A stretch of 64,000 nucleotides of DNA, taken from assembly GCF_902859695.1 (NCBI RefSeq), contig NZ_CADIJL010000021.1, forward strand, positions 36,976-100,975. The letters are read 5' to 3'. Shown piece after piece: positions 7,505-18,499 of this stretch. Position 1 is the stretch's first letter, and every line of letters begins with the position of its first letter. The DNA comes from Achromobacter ruhlandii. GTDB lineage: Bacteria; Pseudomonadota; Gammaproteobacteria; Burkholderiales; Burkholderiaceae_B. The notes beneath the pieces are model-generated. The model saw nothing but the letters and a program-made list of their open reading frames with translations, was not told where the DNA came from and made no database searches. Both the position numbers and the translations under genes were made by a program.

Positions 7505-8707
7505 TTACTTGCGCGGCGGTTCGATCACCGTGCAGGCCGCCGCGCCGGCGGGCGCCTGGGCGTCGTCGCCAAACAAGGCGCGCGCGCCGCAGACCGATTG
7601 GAACATGCCCTTGTTGTCGTGGCCGATGCCCGTCACTTCGAAGCCGGCGCGATGCAGGGTCACCGGCCGGCTGCCGCGCGCGGCGACGATGCGCTCGTAC
7701 TGCAGGTAGGCGGTGCCGCGCGCCAGCCGCGTCGCCCCCTGGGCCTCGGCGCCGCAGGTCTTGTCCAGCAGGCGGTGCTCGGGGTTGTTGTCGGCGCCGC
7801 CCAGCAGGTAGGTCACGTCGCGCGCCGCGTAGCGGATGAACAGGCGCGTGTCATCGGTTTCCTGCGCGTACGCGGGCAGCTTGTCGGTGCCGTACTTGTA
7901 CTGGTTGTAGGTGGGGCAGATGCCGCGCTCGTAGGGCGCGTAGCCCTTGCCGTCGGGGCGCGGGCGTTCGCGGGTCAGATACAGGTATGACGAGGGGTTG
8001 GCGATCACGTAGCGCACCGCGATGCCGTCGCGGCGCAACGGGCCGTCGATCTGGTTCAGCACGGCGTAGCGCTGCACCAGCTGGCCGCCGCCGGAATGCC
8101 CGGCCAGCACGATGCCGGCCAGGATCGGCAGGCGCTTGCGGTCGTCCAGGCTGCGCAGCAGGTCGTCAATCACCTGGAACGAGCTGACCGGCGCGGGCCG
8201 GCCGTTGGCCTGCACGCTGTCCTCGCCGTCTTCCCAACTGGCCTTGCGCCACGCGGCCATGCCGGCGAAGCCCGAGTCGATCGAACCGACAAAGCGCGGC
8301 GCCAGGATCAGTGTGTCGTTGGCGCGGGCGGGGTTGGTCGCCAGCAGCGTGGCAACGGTTTCGTAATAGGCGTCGGCATTGCGCTTGACCCCATGGAACA
8401 CGATCACGATCTGCTTGATATCGCGCAGGTCGCCGCGCGCCAGGTTCCGGTTAGCATAGACCGGCACCTTGTAGCGATGGCCGGGCTTGCCCAGTTCCAG
8501 CGTCTGCCAGCGCGGCACCACCACCCGCTTGGGGGCGGGCGCGGGTTCGTCGTAATCGTAGGGGTCGGGCAGCGGCGTCTGCGCGCGCGCCGCCAGGGGC
8601 AGCAGGGCCGCCAGGGTCAGCGCCGCCACGCCCCAGGCTCGGCGCGAGCGCGGCACGCGCGGAGCCGGATGGGGCTGCGCGGCGCCGGGTGCGGCTGTGC
8701 GGCGCAT
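7505..8707 (-). CDS. Secreted alpha/beta hydrolase
   Basis: A 400-residue exported protein. Residues 1-42 look like a signal peptide (an Arg-rich n-region, then VAALTLAALLPLAARA before QTPLPDP). The mature part has an alpha/beta-hydrolase pattern: the strand and oxyanion segment IVIVFHGVKRNAD near 100-112, the nucleophile elbow GHSGGG with S205, and a C-terminal histidine in VTGIGHDNKGM. The nucleophile and histidine spacing fit a serine hydrolase acting in the periplasm; the substrate is unknown. Its start codon is 14 bp past the end of the fnr gene, so it could be co-transcribed with fnr. The same frame stays open far into fnr, but the signal peptide fixes the start. Confidence 0.75.
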   Translation of the reverse strand: MRRTAAPGAAQPHPAPRVPRSRRAWGVAALTLAALLPLAARAQTPLPDPYDYDEPAPAPKRVVVPRWQTLELGKPGHRYKVPVYANRNLARGDLRDIKQIVIVFHGVKRNADAYYETVATLLATNPARANDTLILAPRFVGSIDSGFAGMAAWRKASWEDGEDSVQANGRPAPVSSFQVIDDLLRSLDDRKRLPILAGIVLAGHSGGGQLVQRYAVLNQIDGPLRRDGIAVRYVIANPSSYLYLTRERPRPDGKGYAPYERGICPTYNQYKYGTDKLPAYAQETDDTRLFIRYAARDVTYLLGGADNNPEHRLLDKTCGAEAQGATRLARGTAYLQYERIVAARGSRPVTLHRAGFEVTGIGHDNKGMFQSVCGARALFGDDAQAPAGAAACTVIEPPRK

Positions 8708-8721
8708 GGCGCGGGCGGGCG

Positions 8722-9450
8722 TCAGCAGCCCTCGTGGCCCAGCAGTTGCTTGAGCGCGGGCTGGTCCAGGATGCGGACTTCGCGCTGGTTGATGCGGATC
8801 AGGCCGTCGCGCGCGAAGCGCGAGAACAGCCGGCTGACCGTCTCCAGGGTCAGGCCCAGGAAGTTGCCGATTTCCTCGCGGCTCATGCGCAGCACGAACT
8901 CGGTCGACGAGTAGCCCAGCGACGCATAGCGCTGCGACAGGTTCAGCAGGAACGCGGCCAGGCGCTGTTCGGAACGCATCGAGCCCAGCGACGCCAGCAT
9001 CTGGTGCGAGCGCGTGATTTCGCGGCTCATCAGGCGGCGGAACTGCTGCTGCAGCGAGGGCAGGTGGGTGGCCACGCGGTCGACTTCGTTCAGGCGGATC
9101 ACGCAGACTTCGGAGTCTTCCAGGGCCACGGCGGCCGAGACGTGCTTGCCATCGAGCATGCCGTCCATGCCGACGATCTCGCCGGGCAGGTGGAAACCGG
9201 TGATCTGGATCTGGCCGGTGGCGTCTTCGAGCTGCGTTTTCAGGCTGCCGAAGCGCACGCCGTAGACGGCGTCCAGGGGATGATCCAGCGAATACAGCGT
9301 CTTGCCCTTTTCGAGGCGCACGCGTTCTTTCACCAGTTCGTCCAGCTTTTCCACTTCGGCGGCTGCCATCCCGACCGGGACACACACGTGGCCCAGCATA
9401 CACGTGGAACAGTGGGCGGCATCAGGGGCAACGGGAACCCGTTTTTGCAT
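8722..9450 (-). CDS. fnr: FNR-type anaerobic transcription regulator
   Basis: A 242-residue CRP/FNR-family regulator with the oxygen-labile [4Fe-4S] ligands in place: C14-x2-C17-x5-C23 near the N-terminus and C116 (SEVCVIRL). This is the E. coli FNR spacing shifted by six residues. The cyclic-nucleotide-like beta-roll follows, then the dimer helix (FRRLMSREITRSH). The C-terminal helix-turn-helix has a recognition helix, GLTLETVSRLFSRF, that keeps the E-x2-S-R residues which read TTGAT half-sites. It therefore should activate anaerobic genes at TTGAT-N4-ATCAA sites. The start MQKRVPV is preceded by an AAGG sequence. The orthologue in Bordetella is called btr. Confidence 0.92.
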   Translation of the reverse strand: MQKRVPVAPDAAHCSTCMLGHVCVPVGMAAAEVEKLDELVKERVRLEKGKTLYSLDHPLDAVYGVRFGSLKTQLEDATGQIQITGFHLPGEIVGMDGMLDGKHVSAAVALEDSEVCVIRLNEVDRVATHLPSLQQQFRRLMSREITRSHQMLASLGSMRSEQRLAAFLLNLSQRYASLGYSSTEFVLRMSREEIGNFLGLTLETVSRLFSRFARDGLIRINQREVRILDQPALKQLLGHEGC

Positions 9451-9573
9451 ACGATGACCTTTATAGTGCCTAGACCTGGCGGGTAGCCTGGACGGGCTTA
9501 AAGCGTGAAGACAGGTACCCATTGTAGTCCGTTGTTACTACGGGTGTCTTACGCGGCATTTTGTAGCGCATTC

Positions 9574-10005
9574 CTACGGTTGCGATCGGGCCGGGCGGGC
9601 GCGCCGATAGGCGATCCAGTCGTCCCCGTCGATGTCCGCCGCCGCCCCCCGCCAGGCCGGGTCGATGGGGTAGTAGTCGCAGGCCACCGGGGCGGCGCCA
9701 GGCGCCAGCGGCCGGGCCAGCACCGGCCGGCGCACGAAGCAGCCGGGGCGGCCGGGGACGTATTCCTCGATCTCATCCATCAGGGCGACCAGGGCCGGGT
9801 CGACCTCGTAGATATCGCCCAGCACCCGCCGGCCATCGGTCACCGGGAGCAATCCGGGCCAGTCGCCGAAATCCACCAGCATGCCGGGCACCGTGGCCGG
9901 GCCGACGTGGCGCGCCGGCGGCAGGCCGCGGCGCGCGGCGGCTTGCGCCAGGTCATTGATTTCGCCCGCGCGTAGCGTGCCGTAGACAAAAACGTATATG
10001 CTCAT
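9574..10005 (-). CDS. Gamma-glutamylcyclotransferase-like protein (YtfP type)
   Basis: This 143-residue protein begins with the family signature VFVYGTLRAGEIND (residues 5-18), whose YGTL loop binds the gamma-glutamyl group. A later MDEIEEYVPG segment supplies the likely catalytic glutamate, and the tail has the aromatic CDYYPIDPAW pattern. Enzymes of this fold cyclise gamma-glutamyl peptides to 5-oxoproline, but bacterial YtfP-like members have little proven biochemistry. I start at MSIYVFVYGT, since the extra 26 upstream codons are not conserved-looking. It is divergent from clpB. Confidence 0.8.
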   Translation of the reverse strand: MSIYVFVYGTLRAGEINDLAQAAARRGLPPARHVGPATVPGMLVDFGDWPGLLPVTDGRRVLGDIYEVDPALVALMDEIEEYVPGRPGCFVRRPVLARPLAPGAAPVACDYYPIDPAWRGAAADIDGDDWIAYRRARPARSQP

Positions 10006-10067
10006 GGGACAGATTGTTGCTGTACGCGGATGCGTTAACCGACCCAAATCCATGCGGCCGACGAGGT

Positions 10068-10095
10068 ATTGAAATTCTCGCATCCGGCCGCATAT
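10068..10095 (+). promoter_or_regulatory. Heat-shock (RpoH, sigma-32) promoter of clpB
   Basis: A -35 element ATTGAAA (10068-10074) is followed after 13 bp by CCGCATAT (10088-10095). These match the sigma-32 consensus CTTGAAA and CCCCATNT at 6 of 7 positions and at 6 of the 7 defined -10 positions (the eighth, N, is free). The element lies 64 bp before the clpB start codon, where a heat-shock promoter is expected for this gene. Confidence 0.7.
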
Positions 10096-10158
10096 TCAGG
10101 TCATCGAGCCCGCCGGCGCGTATCGGTCAGGCTCACCAACAAGCCACCAACGACCATT

Positions 10159-12765
<2,607 letters not shown>

Positions 12766-12801
12766 ACCCGGTCGCGTCGTCCATCCCCGGCGCGCACCCC
12801 A

Positions 12802-12838
12802 AAAGCCCCGCAGGCAAGCGCTTGCGGGGCTTTGTTTT
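12802..12838 (+). terminator. Rho-independent terminator after clpB
   Basis: A perfect 11-bp stem (AAAGCCCCGCA / TGCGGGGCTTT) ends in a T-rich stretch (TTTGTTTT) 36 bp after the clpB stop. It contains the nested palindrome GCAAGCGCTTGC. It probably also serves the convergent DUF1641 gene. Confidence 0.9.
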
Positions 12839-12876
12839 GGACAGCGGGGGCCGCGCGGGCGGCCCCGCCAACGGCA

Positions 12877-13317
12877 TCAGGAAGGGGCGTAGTCCCGCCG
12901 TTGATCGCCCACCTGACGGCCCAGGCCTTGCAGCGTCCGCAGCACCAGCGCCAGCCCGCGCCGCGTGTCCTCGTCGCGCGAGAGCTGGAACAGTCCGCCC
13001 AGGCCCGGGGGGCGCGCCTCTTGCAACCCTTGCGCGTGGGCCGCGCGCCAGGCGTTGGACAGGGTCCAGGCCGCGCCCGTGGCCTGCTCCGACAGCGTGC
13101 CGAGCTTTTCCACCATGGGGGCATCGAGCAGGTCGACCAGGTCGGACGCCAGCGCCAGCAGGTCGACCAGATTGTCCAGCCGGCCGCTGTCGGCCAGCGG
13201 TTGCAGCTTGCCGGCGAGCTGCGCCAGCGCATCGTTGCCAGCCGCCGCGGGTGGCGCATCAAGCAGGGCGTCGCCTTGGCCTGCGTTGGACAGGCTGTTG
13301 TCGTGCGGTGCGTTCAT
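12877..13317 (-). CDS. DUF1641-family protein
   Basis: A 146-residue, helix-rich acidic protein without a signal peptide. Its core, LVDLLALASDLVDLLDAPMVEKLGTL followed by GLFQLSRDEDTRRGLALVLRTLQGLG, resembles the DUF1641 family. Members are often encoded beside sulfide:quinone-reductase-like or formate-dehydrogenase-like enzymes and may be accessory subunits. Here the start codon overlaps the 3' end of the flavoprotein gene by 4 bp (ATGA), so translation is coupled and the two proteins probably work together. Confidence 0.7.
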   Translation of the reverse strand: MNAPHDNSLSNAGQGDALLDAPPAAAGNDALAQLAGKLQPLADSGRLDNLVDLLALASDLVDLLDAPMVEKLGTLSEQATGAAWTLSNAWRAAHAQGLQEARPPGLGGLFQLSRDEDTRRGLALVLRTLQGLGRQVGDQRRDYAPS

Positions 13318-14504
13318 AGCATTCCCCTGGCGACGGACCAGTACAGGCCCCGGTTGAAACCATGCCGCAGCAGTCCGCCCAGCTTGGTCGGCGGCGTCGG
13401 CCGCACGTCGTGGGTGTAGTCATACCAGAGCGGCATGCCCGCGTTCAGGCCCATCTGCGCCACGGCCTGGACGCGGCCGTCATAGGCGCTGCAGGGATGG
13501 CCCAGCCGGATCTCGCCGGCGATGTTGTTGGCGATGACGGGCGCCTGGTTGTGGCACGAGCCGCCGGCCTTGCTCACCGGCAGGTCCACGGTGTCGCCGA
13601 TCACGTACACATTGCGCAGGCCATAGACCTGCATGGTTTCGTGATCGGTGGGCAGCCAGCCCTCGTTGTCGGGCGCCTGCGAAGCGCCCGATTCCAGCAC
13701 CGCGTCGACCGCGCGTATCGGCGGCGTGGCCATGAGGATGTCGAACGGCTGCTCGACGCCTTCCTCCGAGTAGGCAATGCGGCGATCGGGGTCCACCTTC
13801 GCCAGCGTGAAACCGCGCTGGAACCGGATGCCGCGTTGCTCGAAGATGGCCGGCAGCACTTCGCAGGTGGGCTTTTGCAGGAACAGGCAGTTGCGCAGCA
13901 GTTGCGAGGTGGTGGGGTAGGTGTAGACGATCTCCACCCGGTCGCGCACGCCGCGTCGGCGCAGATAGTCGTCCAGCATCAGCGTGGTCTCGATCGGCGC
14001 GATGCCGCACTGGTGCGGCACATTCGGCGTCTTGGGAAAGGTGACGCTGACGAACACGCGGCCGCGTTCGATCGTGGACAGGCGGCTGGCGAGCTGCCGC
14101 GCCGGCTCGTACTGGTAGAAATGGTCGCCCGCTTCCCGCAGCCCTTCGATGCGCTCCGGCGCGGGCACGCAGCCGGTCGCGATCACGAGATAGTCGTAGC
14201 CGTGGCGCTTGCCGCCGCGGGTGTGCAGTTGCTGGGCATCGAAATCGAAGCGCGTCACCTTGTCGACGCGGAAATCGATCTCGGGCCGCAGCAGGGACCG
14301 TTCGGGACGCTTGAGTTCTTCCTGGAAAAACAGGTTGAACGCCACATACATGAAGGCCGGCTTGTAGTAATGATCCGGCGAATCGGACAGCAACATGATG
14401 CTGACCTTGCCTGCCGACACTTCGGGGTACAGCTTGTGGACCAGTTGGTTGGCCAGCATGGTGCCGCCGACCCCGCCCCCCACGACAACAATTCGCTTGC
14501 TCAT
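13314..14504 (-). CDS. Sulfide:quinone oxidoreductase-like flavoprotein
   Basis: A 396-residue FAD enzyme with an N-terminal dinucleotide fold (VVVGGGVGGTMLA, residues 7-19) and the second FAD contact NVYVIGDTVDLPVSKAG near 298-314. Three cysteines sit where sulfide:quinone reductases carry their redox cysteines: C112 (ATGCVPAPE), C166 (HQCGIAPIE) and C317 (GGSCHNQAP). It would oxidise sulfide, or a related thiol, and pass electrons to quinone at the inner membrane. A GGAGG ribosome-binding site precedes MSKRIVV. Just upstream, GATGAGAATAATCAGG has partial Fur-box similarity and overlaps the leader. A non-sulfide substrate remains possible. Confidence 0.8.
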   Translation of the reverse strand: MSKRIVVVGGGVGGTMLANQLVHKLYPEVSAGKVSIMLLSDSPDHYYKPAFMYVAFNLFFQEELKRPERSLLRPEIDFRVDKVTRFDFDAQQLHTRGGKRHGYDYLVIATGCVPAPERIEGLREAGDHFYQYEPARQLASRLSTIERGRVFVSVTFPKTPNVPHQCGIAPIETTLMLDDYLRRRGVRDRVEIVYTYPTTSQLLRNCLFLQKPTCEVLPAIFEQRGIRFQRGFTLAKVDPDRRIAYSEEGVEQPFDILMATPPIRAVDAVLESGASQAPDNEGWLPTDHETMQVYGLRNVYVIGDTVDLPVSKAGGSCHNQAPVIANNIAGEIRLGHPCSAYDGRVQAVAQMGLNAGMPLWYDYTHDVRPTPPTKLGGLLRHGFNRGLYWSVARGML

Positions 14505-14638
14505 AAAAATCCTCCGATGAGAATAATCAGGAACCAAGTGCAGTTGCGTCCTCATATGTAGCAATTGAGGGGTGGCCGGTCAACAAAATAACTGTGACTT
14601 ATAAAAGAGCATCCATGCCGGTCGCGTCTCGGATCGGG

Positions 14639-14665
14639 CCGGCGCGGCTCGAAATGCCGCGCCGG
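14639..14665 (-). terminator. Hairpin after the PHP lipoprotein gene
   Basis: A perfect 10-bp stem (CCGGCGCGGC / GCCGCGCCGG, seven-base loop) begins 12 bp after the lipoprotein stop codon. There is no T-tract. A smaller repeat, CCTCA and TGAGG, lies nearer the flavoprotein gene at about 14552-14572. Confidence 0.6.
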
Positions 14666-14676
14666 CGCAGGCCGTC

Positions 14677-16326
14677 TTACTGTTTGACGGTGACGAACAC
14701 CGGGTTCGAATAGAACCACAGGTCGTTGTAATTGCGCGCGTTGATGGCGTTGAAGCGGGCCGCGTTATCGGCCAGATCGACCTTGGCGTCCGGCAACGGT
14801 TCGCCGTTGGCGGTCTCGCCCGCCACGTCCGGCGCCAGGTTGGTGCCGCGCAGGCGCAGATACTGGCTCTTGTCGGCGGTCAGCTTGACCTTGATGACGT
14901 TGTAGCCGTCCTTGTCCACGGTCCAGTCCTTGCTGGTGTAGCGGCCCAGCACGCGGGTGCTCGGATTGGTGGCGTTGTCGTATGCCGGCGTGCCGGCGGC
15001 GGCGCGGGCGCCGACATCGCCCACGATCAGGTCGACATGGTGCACGGTCGGCTTGACGTAGGTGGGGTTGCCGCTTTCGATCGGATACTCGTAGTGGTTG
15101 CTGGCGGGGCTGCGAAAGCGGATGGTGACCTCCACCTGCTCGCCCTTGGCCGCCGTCAGTTCGCCGCCCATCCGGGCCGTGCCCGAGGCGCCCTGCGCCT
15201 GGAATTCGAGCGCGTCGATCAGGTCGCCGAAGACGCCGAACATGCGGCCGCTCTTCAGGCCCGCGACCACCGCCGCCATGTCCTTGCCATCCTTCCAGAC
15301 GTAGGTCTTGGCGTACTCGCCCGGCGCGTAGCCGCTGCTGTACTGGCCGGTGGCGTTGACGCGGAAATGGAAGTCCGAATCGGCCACGGTCCAGATGTGG
15401 CGGCCTTCGCCCAGCAGCGCGTCCCAGGTGCCGCCCAGCTTGGCCACCAGGTAGTCGACGCCGCCGTAGGTGCGGTTGGGCAGCTTGTCGGCCGTGTAGG
15501 CCTCGGCATAGCCGCCGCGGTCGGGTTCCATCTGGTTGCCGACCATGCCCTCGATGGCGAAGAAGATCGACGGCGCCAGGTCGTGCATCTCGCGCAACTG
15601 GCCGATGGTGTACTTGCCGGCGTAGCGCGACGGGTGGTTCAGCAGCATGTAGCTGTCGGGGTGCTTGTCGCGCAGCCACTTCAGCGCTGTCAGCGAATCG
15701 GCGTGCGTGGTGTAGGCGCGCGTCTGGCCGGCCAGGTCCGATACCAACTGCGGATCGAACAGGTTGGCGGCCTTGTTGGTGTACAGATATTCGAATTCCG
15801 CCACGGCGCGCAGCGACTTGTCGGATAGCGGGTCGTTGGTGCCGATGCCGATGTTGACGTGGTCGTGCGTGGGCATGTCCCACTCGAACGACGAGAAGAT
15901 GATCTTGCCGGCGTAGCGGCCCGCCGCCTGCGCCTGCTTGATGAACGGCACTTCATAGCGCGCCATGCCGGCCGAGAACGGGATCGAGCCGCCGGGAATG
16001 TTGGCGCCGGTGTTGTCGCGCACGGACATGCGCAGGTGGTTCGAAAGCGCGGCCCAGTCCAGCTGGTAGCGGTCGAAGGCCTGGTCCAGCACGCTTTCCA
16101 GCGTGGTCTGGGCGTCGTCGGACTGGATCGTGTGCACATGCAGGTCGCCGGCGCTCCAGGCCCCCGTGCGTGCCGGCGGCGCGGGGTCGGTCACGACCGG
16201 AGGCGGTGGCGTGACGGCGGGCGTGTCTTCGTCATCATCGCTGCCGCCGCAGGCGCTCAGCAGGGTTACGCAAGCCAGCGACAACGGCATCAGGGCCCGC
16301 CGCAGGCGGGTTACTTCGAACTGCAT
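14677..16326 (-). CDS. PHP-domain lipoprotein (putative secreted phosphoesterase)
   Basis: A 549-residue protein with a lipoprotein signal (LACVTLLSAC, lipidated cysteine C26) and an acidic/proline linker (SDDDEDTPAVTPPPPVV). The polymerase-and-histidinol-phosphatase fold follows, starting with the metal-binding GDLHVHT at 61-67. Further likely metal ligands are SNHLRMS, EWDMPTHDHVN, LLNHPSRY and VADSDFHFRV. PHP enzymes hydrolyse phosphoesters at a trinuclear metal site. A cell-surface lipoprotein version suggests scavenging of an external phosphoester or a metal-linked function; the substrate is unknown. The C-terminal third looks like a beta-rich accessory domain. A GGAG ribosome-binding site precedes the ATG. 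It is a single gene. Confidence 0.7.
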   Translation of the reverse strand: MQFEVTRLRRALMPLSLACVTLLSACGGSDDDEDTPAVTPPPPVVTDPAPPARTGAWSAGDLHVHTIQSDDAQTTLESVLDQAFDRYQLDWAALSNHLRMSVRDNTGANIPGGSIPFSAGMARYEVPFIKQAQAAGRYAGKIIFSSFEWDMPTHDHVNIGIGTNDPLSDKSLRAVAEFEYLYTNKAANLFDPQLVSDLAGQTRAYTTHADSLTALKWLRDKHPDSYMLLNHPSRYAGKYTIGQLREMHDLAPSIFFAIEGMVGNQMEPDRGGYAEAYTADKLPNRTYGGVDYLVAKLGGTWDALLGEGRHIWTVADSDFHFRVNATGQYSSGYAPGEYAKTYVWKDGKDMAAVVAGLKSGRMFGVFGDLIDALEFQAQGASGTARMGGELTAAKGEQVEVTIRFRSPASNHYEYPIESGNPTYVKPTVHHVDLIVGDVGARAAAGTPAYDNATNPSTRVLGRYTSKDWTVDKDGYNVIKVKLTADKSQYLRLRGTNLAPDVAGETANGEPLPDAKVDLADNAARFNAINARNYNDLWFYSNPVFVTVKQ

Positions 16327-16451
16327 TCAATGCTCCAGCGTCATGCGGGCCGCGAGGAGGCGGCGCCGCGAAGGCCCGCACTATGAAGCGCGCGGGTGAC
16401 GTGGGAATGACAGAGAGACGGGGCGGATGCGCCCCGACGGCGCGGCGGCGG

Positions 16452-17201
16452 TCAGCGCTTGCGCGGATCGGCCGCCGGCGTGGCGGCCGCCTCGGCCAGC
16501 GCCTGCCGGATGATGGCGCTGGCGGTCCAGCGCGCGACCTCGGTGACCGCTGTCTGGTCCAGGCCCCAGATGTCCTTGAGCACCAGGAACACTTCGGTGC
16601 CATAGACCAGCGACAGCGCCTGCGCCACGCGATCCTGCTGCGCCGGCGTGAGCGTGCCGGCCAGCGGCGCGATGGCGCGCTTGAGGATGTCGATGCGGTG
16701 GCCGCGCACCAGCCGCGGCTGGTTGCCGGCGCGGCCGGCGCTGGCTTCGGCGTGCTGCTGCAGCGAGACCTGGATGGCGGCGCGTAGCGACGCTTCGTGC
16801 GCCTGCAGGCGCGGGTAGGCGAAGCGCAGCAGTTCGTCGACGCGGGTGGCGGCGTCCGGCGCGGTCGAGTCCCAGGCCAGGATCGGCCCCAGGCTCTCGT
16901 CGACCACGGCCGCGATCAACGCGCTCTGGCTGGGAAAGTAGCGGTAGGCGGTGGCGCGCGACACCTGGGCATGCTCGGCCAGCTCGGCCACCGACGGCGT
17001 GATGCCTTGCGCCATCAGGCGCTGCGCGGCGTCCAGCAGGATCTTGCGCATGCGCGCGCGCGGCCCGTGCGGCGGTTCGCCGCTGGCGGCGGCCTGGCGG
17101 CTGGCGGGCGCGATCAGGCGCGCCGGGGCGGCGGCCGCCTTGCGCGCGGCGTTCGTGGTTTGACGTGAGACAGGCGTCTCAGTATGATTCTTTCGTCTCA
17201 T
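16452..17201 (-). CDS. TetR-family regulator, divergent from the Tm-1-like operon
   Basis: A TetR-type repressor. The DNA-binding helices run from [16 protein letters not shown] through [25 protein letters not shown], and a ligand-binding helical domain follows. The longest frame is 249 residues, with a 50-residue Ala/Arg-rich extension. If translation starts at M51 (17051) the length is a typical 199 residues. The perfect palindrome at 17166-17181 lies inside the first codons of the longer version, which slightly favours the shorter start or autorepression from within the gene. Its gene is back-to-back with the Tm-1-like operon, so that operon is the expected target. The inducer is unknown. 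Confidence 0.85.
   Translation of the reverse strand: MRRKNHTETPVSRQTTNAARKAAAAPARLIAPASRQAAASGEPPHGPRARMRKILLDAAQRLMAQGITPSVAELAEHAQVSRATAYRYFPSQSALIAAVVDESLGPILAWDSTAPDAATRVDELLRFAYPRLQAHEASLRAAIQVSLQQHAEASAGRAGNQPRLVRGHRIDILKRAIAPLAGTLTPAQQDRVAQALSLVYGTEVFLVLKDIWGLDQTAVTEVARWTASAIIRQALAEAAATPAADPRKR
17166..17181. promoter_or_regulatory. Probable TetR operator
   Basis: TGAGAC-AGGC-GTCTCA is a perfect inverted repeat with 6-bp arms between the divergent tetR and Tm-1-like genes. A third half-site, GTCTCA, lies at 17195-17200. Position, symmetry and spacing suit a TetR dimer controlling both directions. Confidence 0.6.
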
Positions 17202-17276
17202 TTCTTGATTCTACAGGGCTCGCGCCCGGCACATATATCGAGGCGCGCACCGAGTGTAGCCGCCCGCGGAGGAGTC

Positions 17277-18488
17277 ATGACGCATTCGAATCGGCGGGTT
17301 TTCGTGGCCGCCACCTACGACACCAAGGGCCACGAGGCCGAGTACGTGGTCGAGCTGCTCAGGCGCGAAGGCCTGGACGTGGTTTCGGTGGACGTGTCCA
17401 CCACCGGCGCGGCCAGCGCGGCGCAAGTGCAGGCACGGGAAGTGGCGCGCAGCCACCCGCAGGGCGAGCAGGCCGTGTTCACGGGCGACCGGGGCAGCGC
17501 CATCGCTGCCATGGCGCTGGCATTCGAACACTATGCCGCCGCCAACCCCGACATCGGCGCCTTGCTGGGCCTGGGCGGCTCCGGCGGCACCGCATTGATC
17601 ACCCCGGCGATGCGCGCGCTGCCCATCGGCGTGCCCAAGCTGATGGTCTCGACCATGGCGTCGGGCAACGTCGCGCCCTACGTCGGGCCGTCGGACATCG
17701 CGATGATGTACTCGGTGACCGACGTGGCCGGCCTGAACCGCATCTCGCGCCGGGTGCTGGCCAATGCCGCCGGCGCCATCGGCGGCGCCTTCCGCCAGGC
17801 CGCCAGCGCCGCGGGCGATGACAGCCGGCCCGCCGTCGGCATCACCATGTTCGGCGTCACCACCGCCTGCGTGCAGCAGGTCACGCCGCTGCTCGAATCG
17901 CGCTATGACTGCCTGGTATTCCACGCGACCGGCACCGGCGGCCAGTCGATGGAAAAGCTGCTCGACAGCCATCTGCTGTCCGGCGTGCTGGACCTGACCA
18001 CCACCGAGGTCTGCGACTTCCTGTTCGGCGGCGTGCTGGCCTGCACCGAAGACCGCTTTGGCGCCGTGGCCCGCACGCGCGCGCCCTACGTGGGCTCCTG
18101 CGGCGCGCTCGACATGGTCAATTTCGGCGCCATGGATTCGGTGCCCGAGCGCTACCAGGGCCGCACCTTCTACCCCCACAACCCGCAGGTGACGCTGATG
18201 CGCACCACGGCGGAAGAGAACCGCCGCCAGGGCGAATGGATCGCCGACCGGCTGAACCGCTGCGACGGCCCCGTGCGCTTCCTGATCCCGGAAGGCGGCG
18301 TCTCGGCGCTGGACGCGCCGGGCCAGGCATTCTGGGATCCGCAGGCCGACGCCGCGCTGTTCGAGGCGCTGGAGTCGCGCCTGGTGCAGACCGCCGACCG
18401 GCGCCTGGTGCGCGTGCCGTGCCACATCAACGATCCGCTGTTCGCCCGCACGGCGGTCGAGCAGTTCCTAGCCATCGCCAAACATTGA
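17277..18488 (+). CDS. Tm-1-like (UPF0261) protein
   Basis: A 403-residue cytoplasmic protein of the UPF0261 family. It starts with [25 protein letters not shown] and carries [15 protein letters not shown] and [18 protein letters not shown], where ATP-binding members contact phosphate. This family equals the N-terminal domain of the tomato Tm-1 protein, which binds viral replication proteins; the bacterial role is not known. GGAGGAG lies upstream of the ATG. The next gene starts 11 bp after its stop and encodes the counterpart of the Tm-1 C-terminal domain, so the pair very likely forms one functional unit. Confidence 0.85.
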   Translation: MTHSNRRVFVAATYDTKGHEAEYVVELLRREGLDVVSVDVSTTGAASAAQVQAREVARSHPQGEQAVFTGDRGSAIAAMALAFEHYAAANPDIGALLGLGGSGGTALITPAMRALPIGVPKLMVSTMASGNVAPYVGPSDIAMMYSVTDVAGLNRISRRVLANAAGAIGGAFRQAASAAGDDSRPAVGITMFGVTTACVQQVTPLLESRYDCLVFHATGTGGQSMEKLLDSHLLSGVLDLTTTEVCDFLFGGVLACTEDRFGAVARTRAPYVGSCGALDMVNFGAMDSVPERYQGRTFYPHNPQVTLMRTTAEENRRQGEWIADRLNRCDGPVRFLIPEGGVSALDAPGQAFWDPQADAALFEALESRLVQTADRRLVRVPCHINDPLFARTAVEQFLAIAKH

Positions 18489-18499
18489 GGATTTTCGCC

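Noticed and set aside
8708..9403. In-frame extension of the secreted hydrolase through the fnr gene
   Set aside because: The extension lies inside the FNR coding sequence in another frame, and the signal peptide of the hydrolase fixes its start at 8707.
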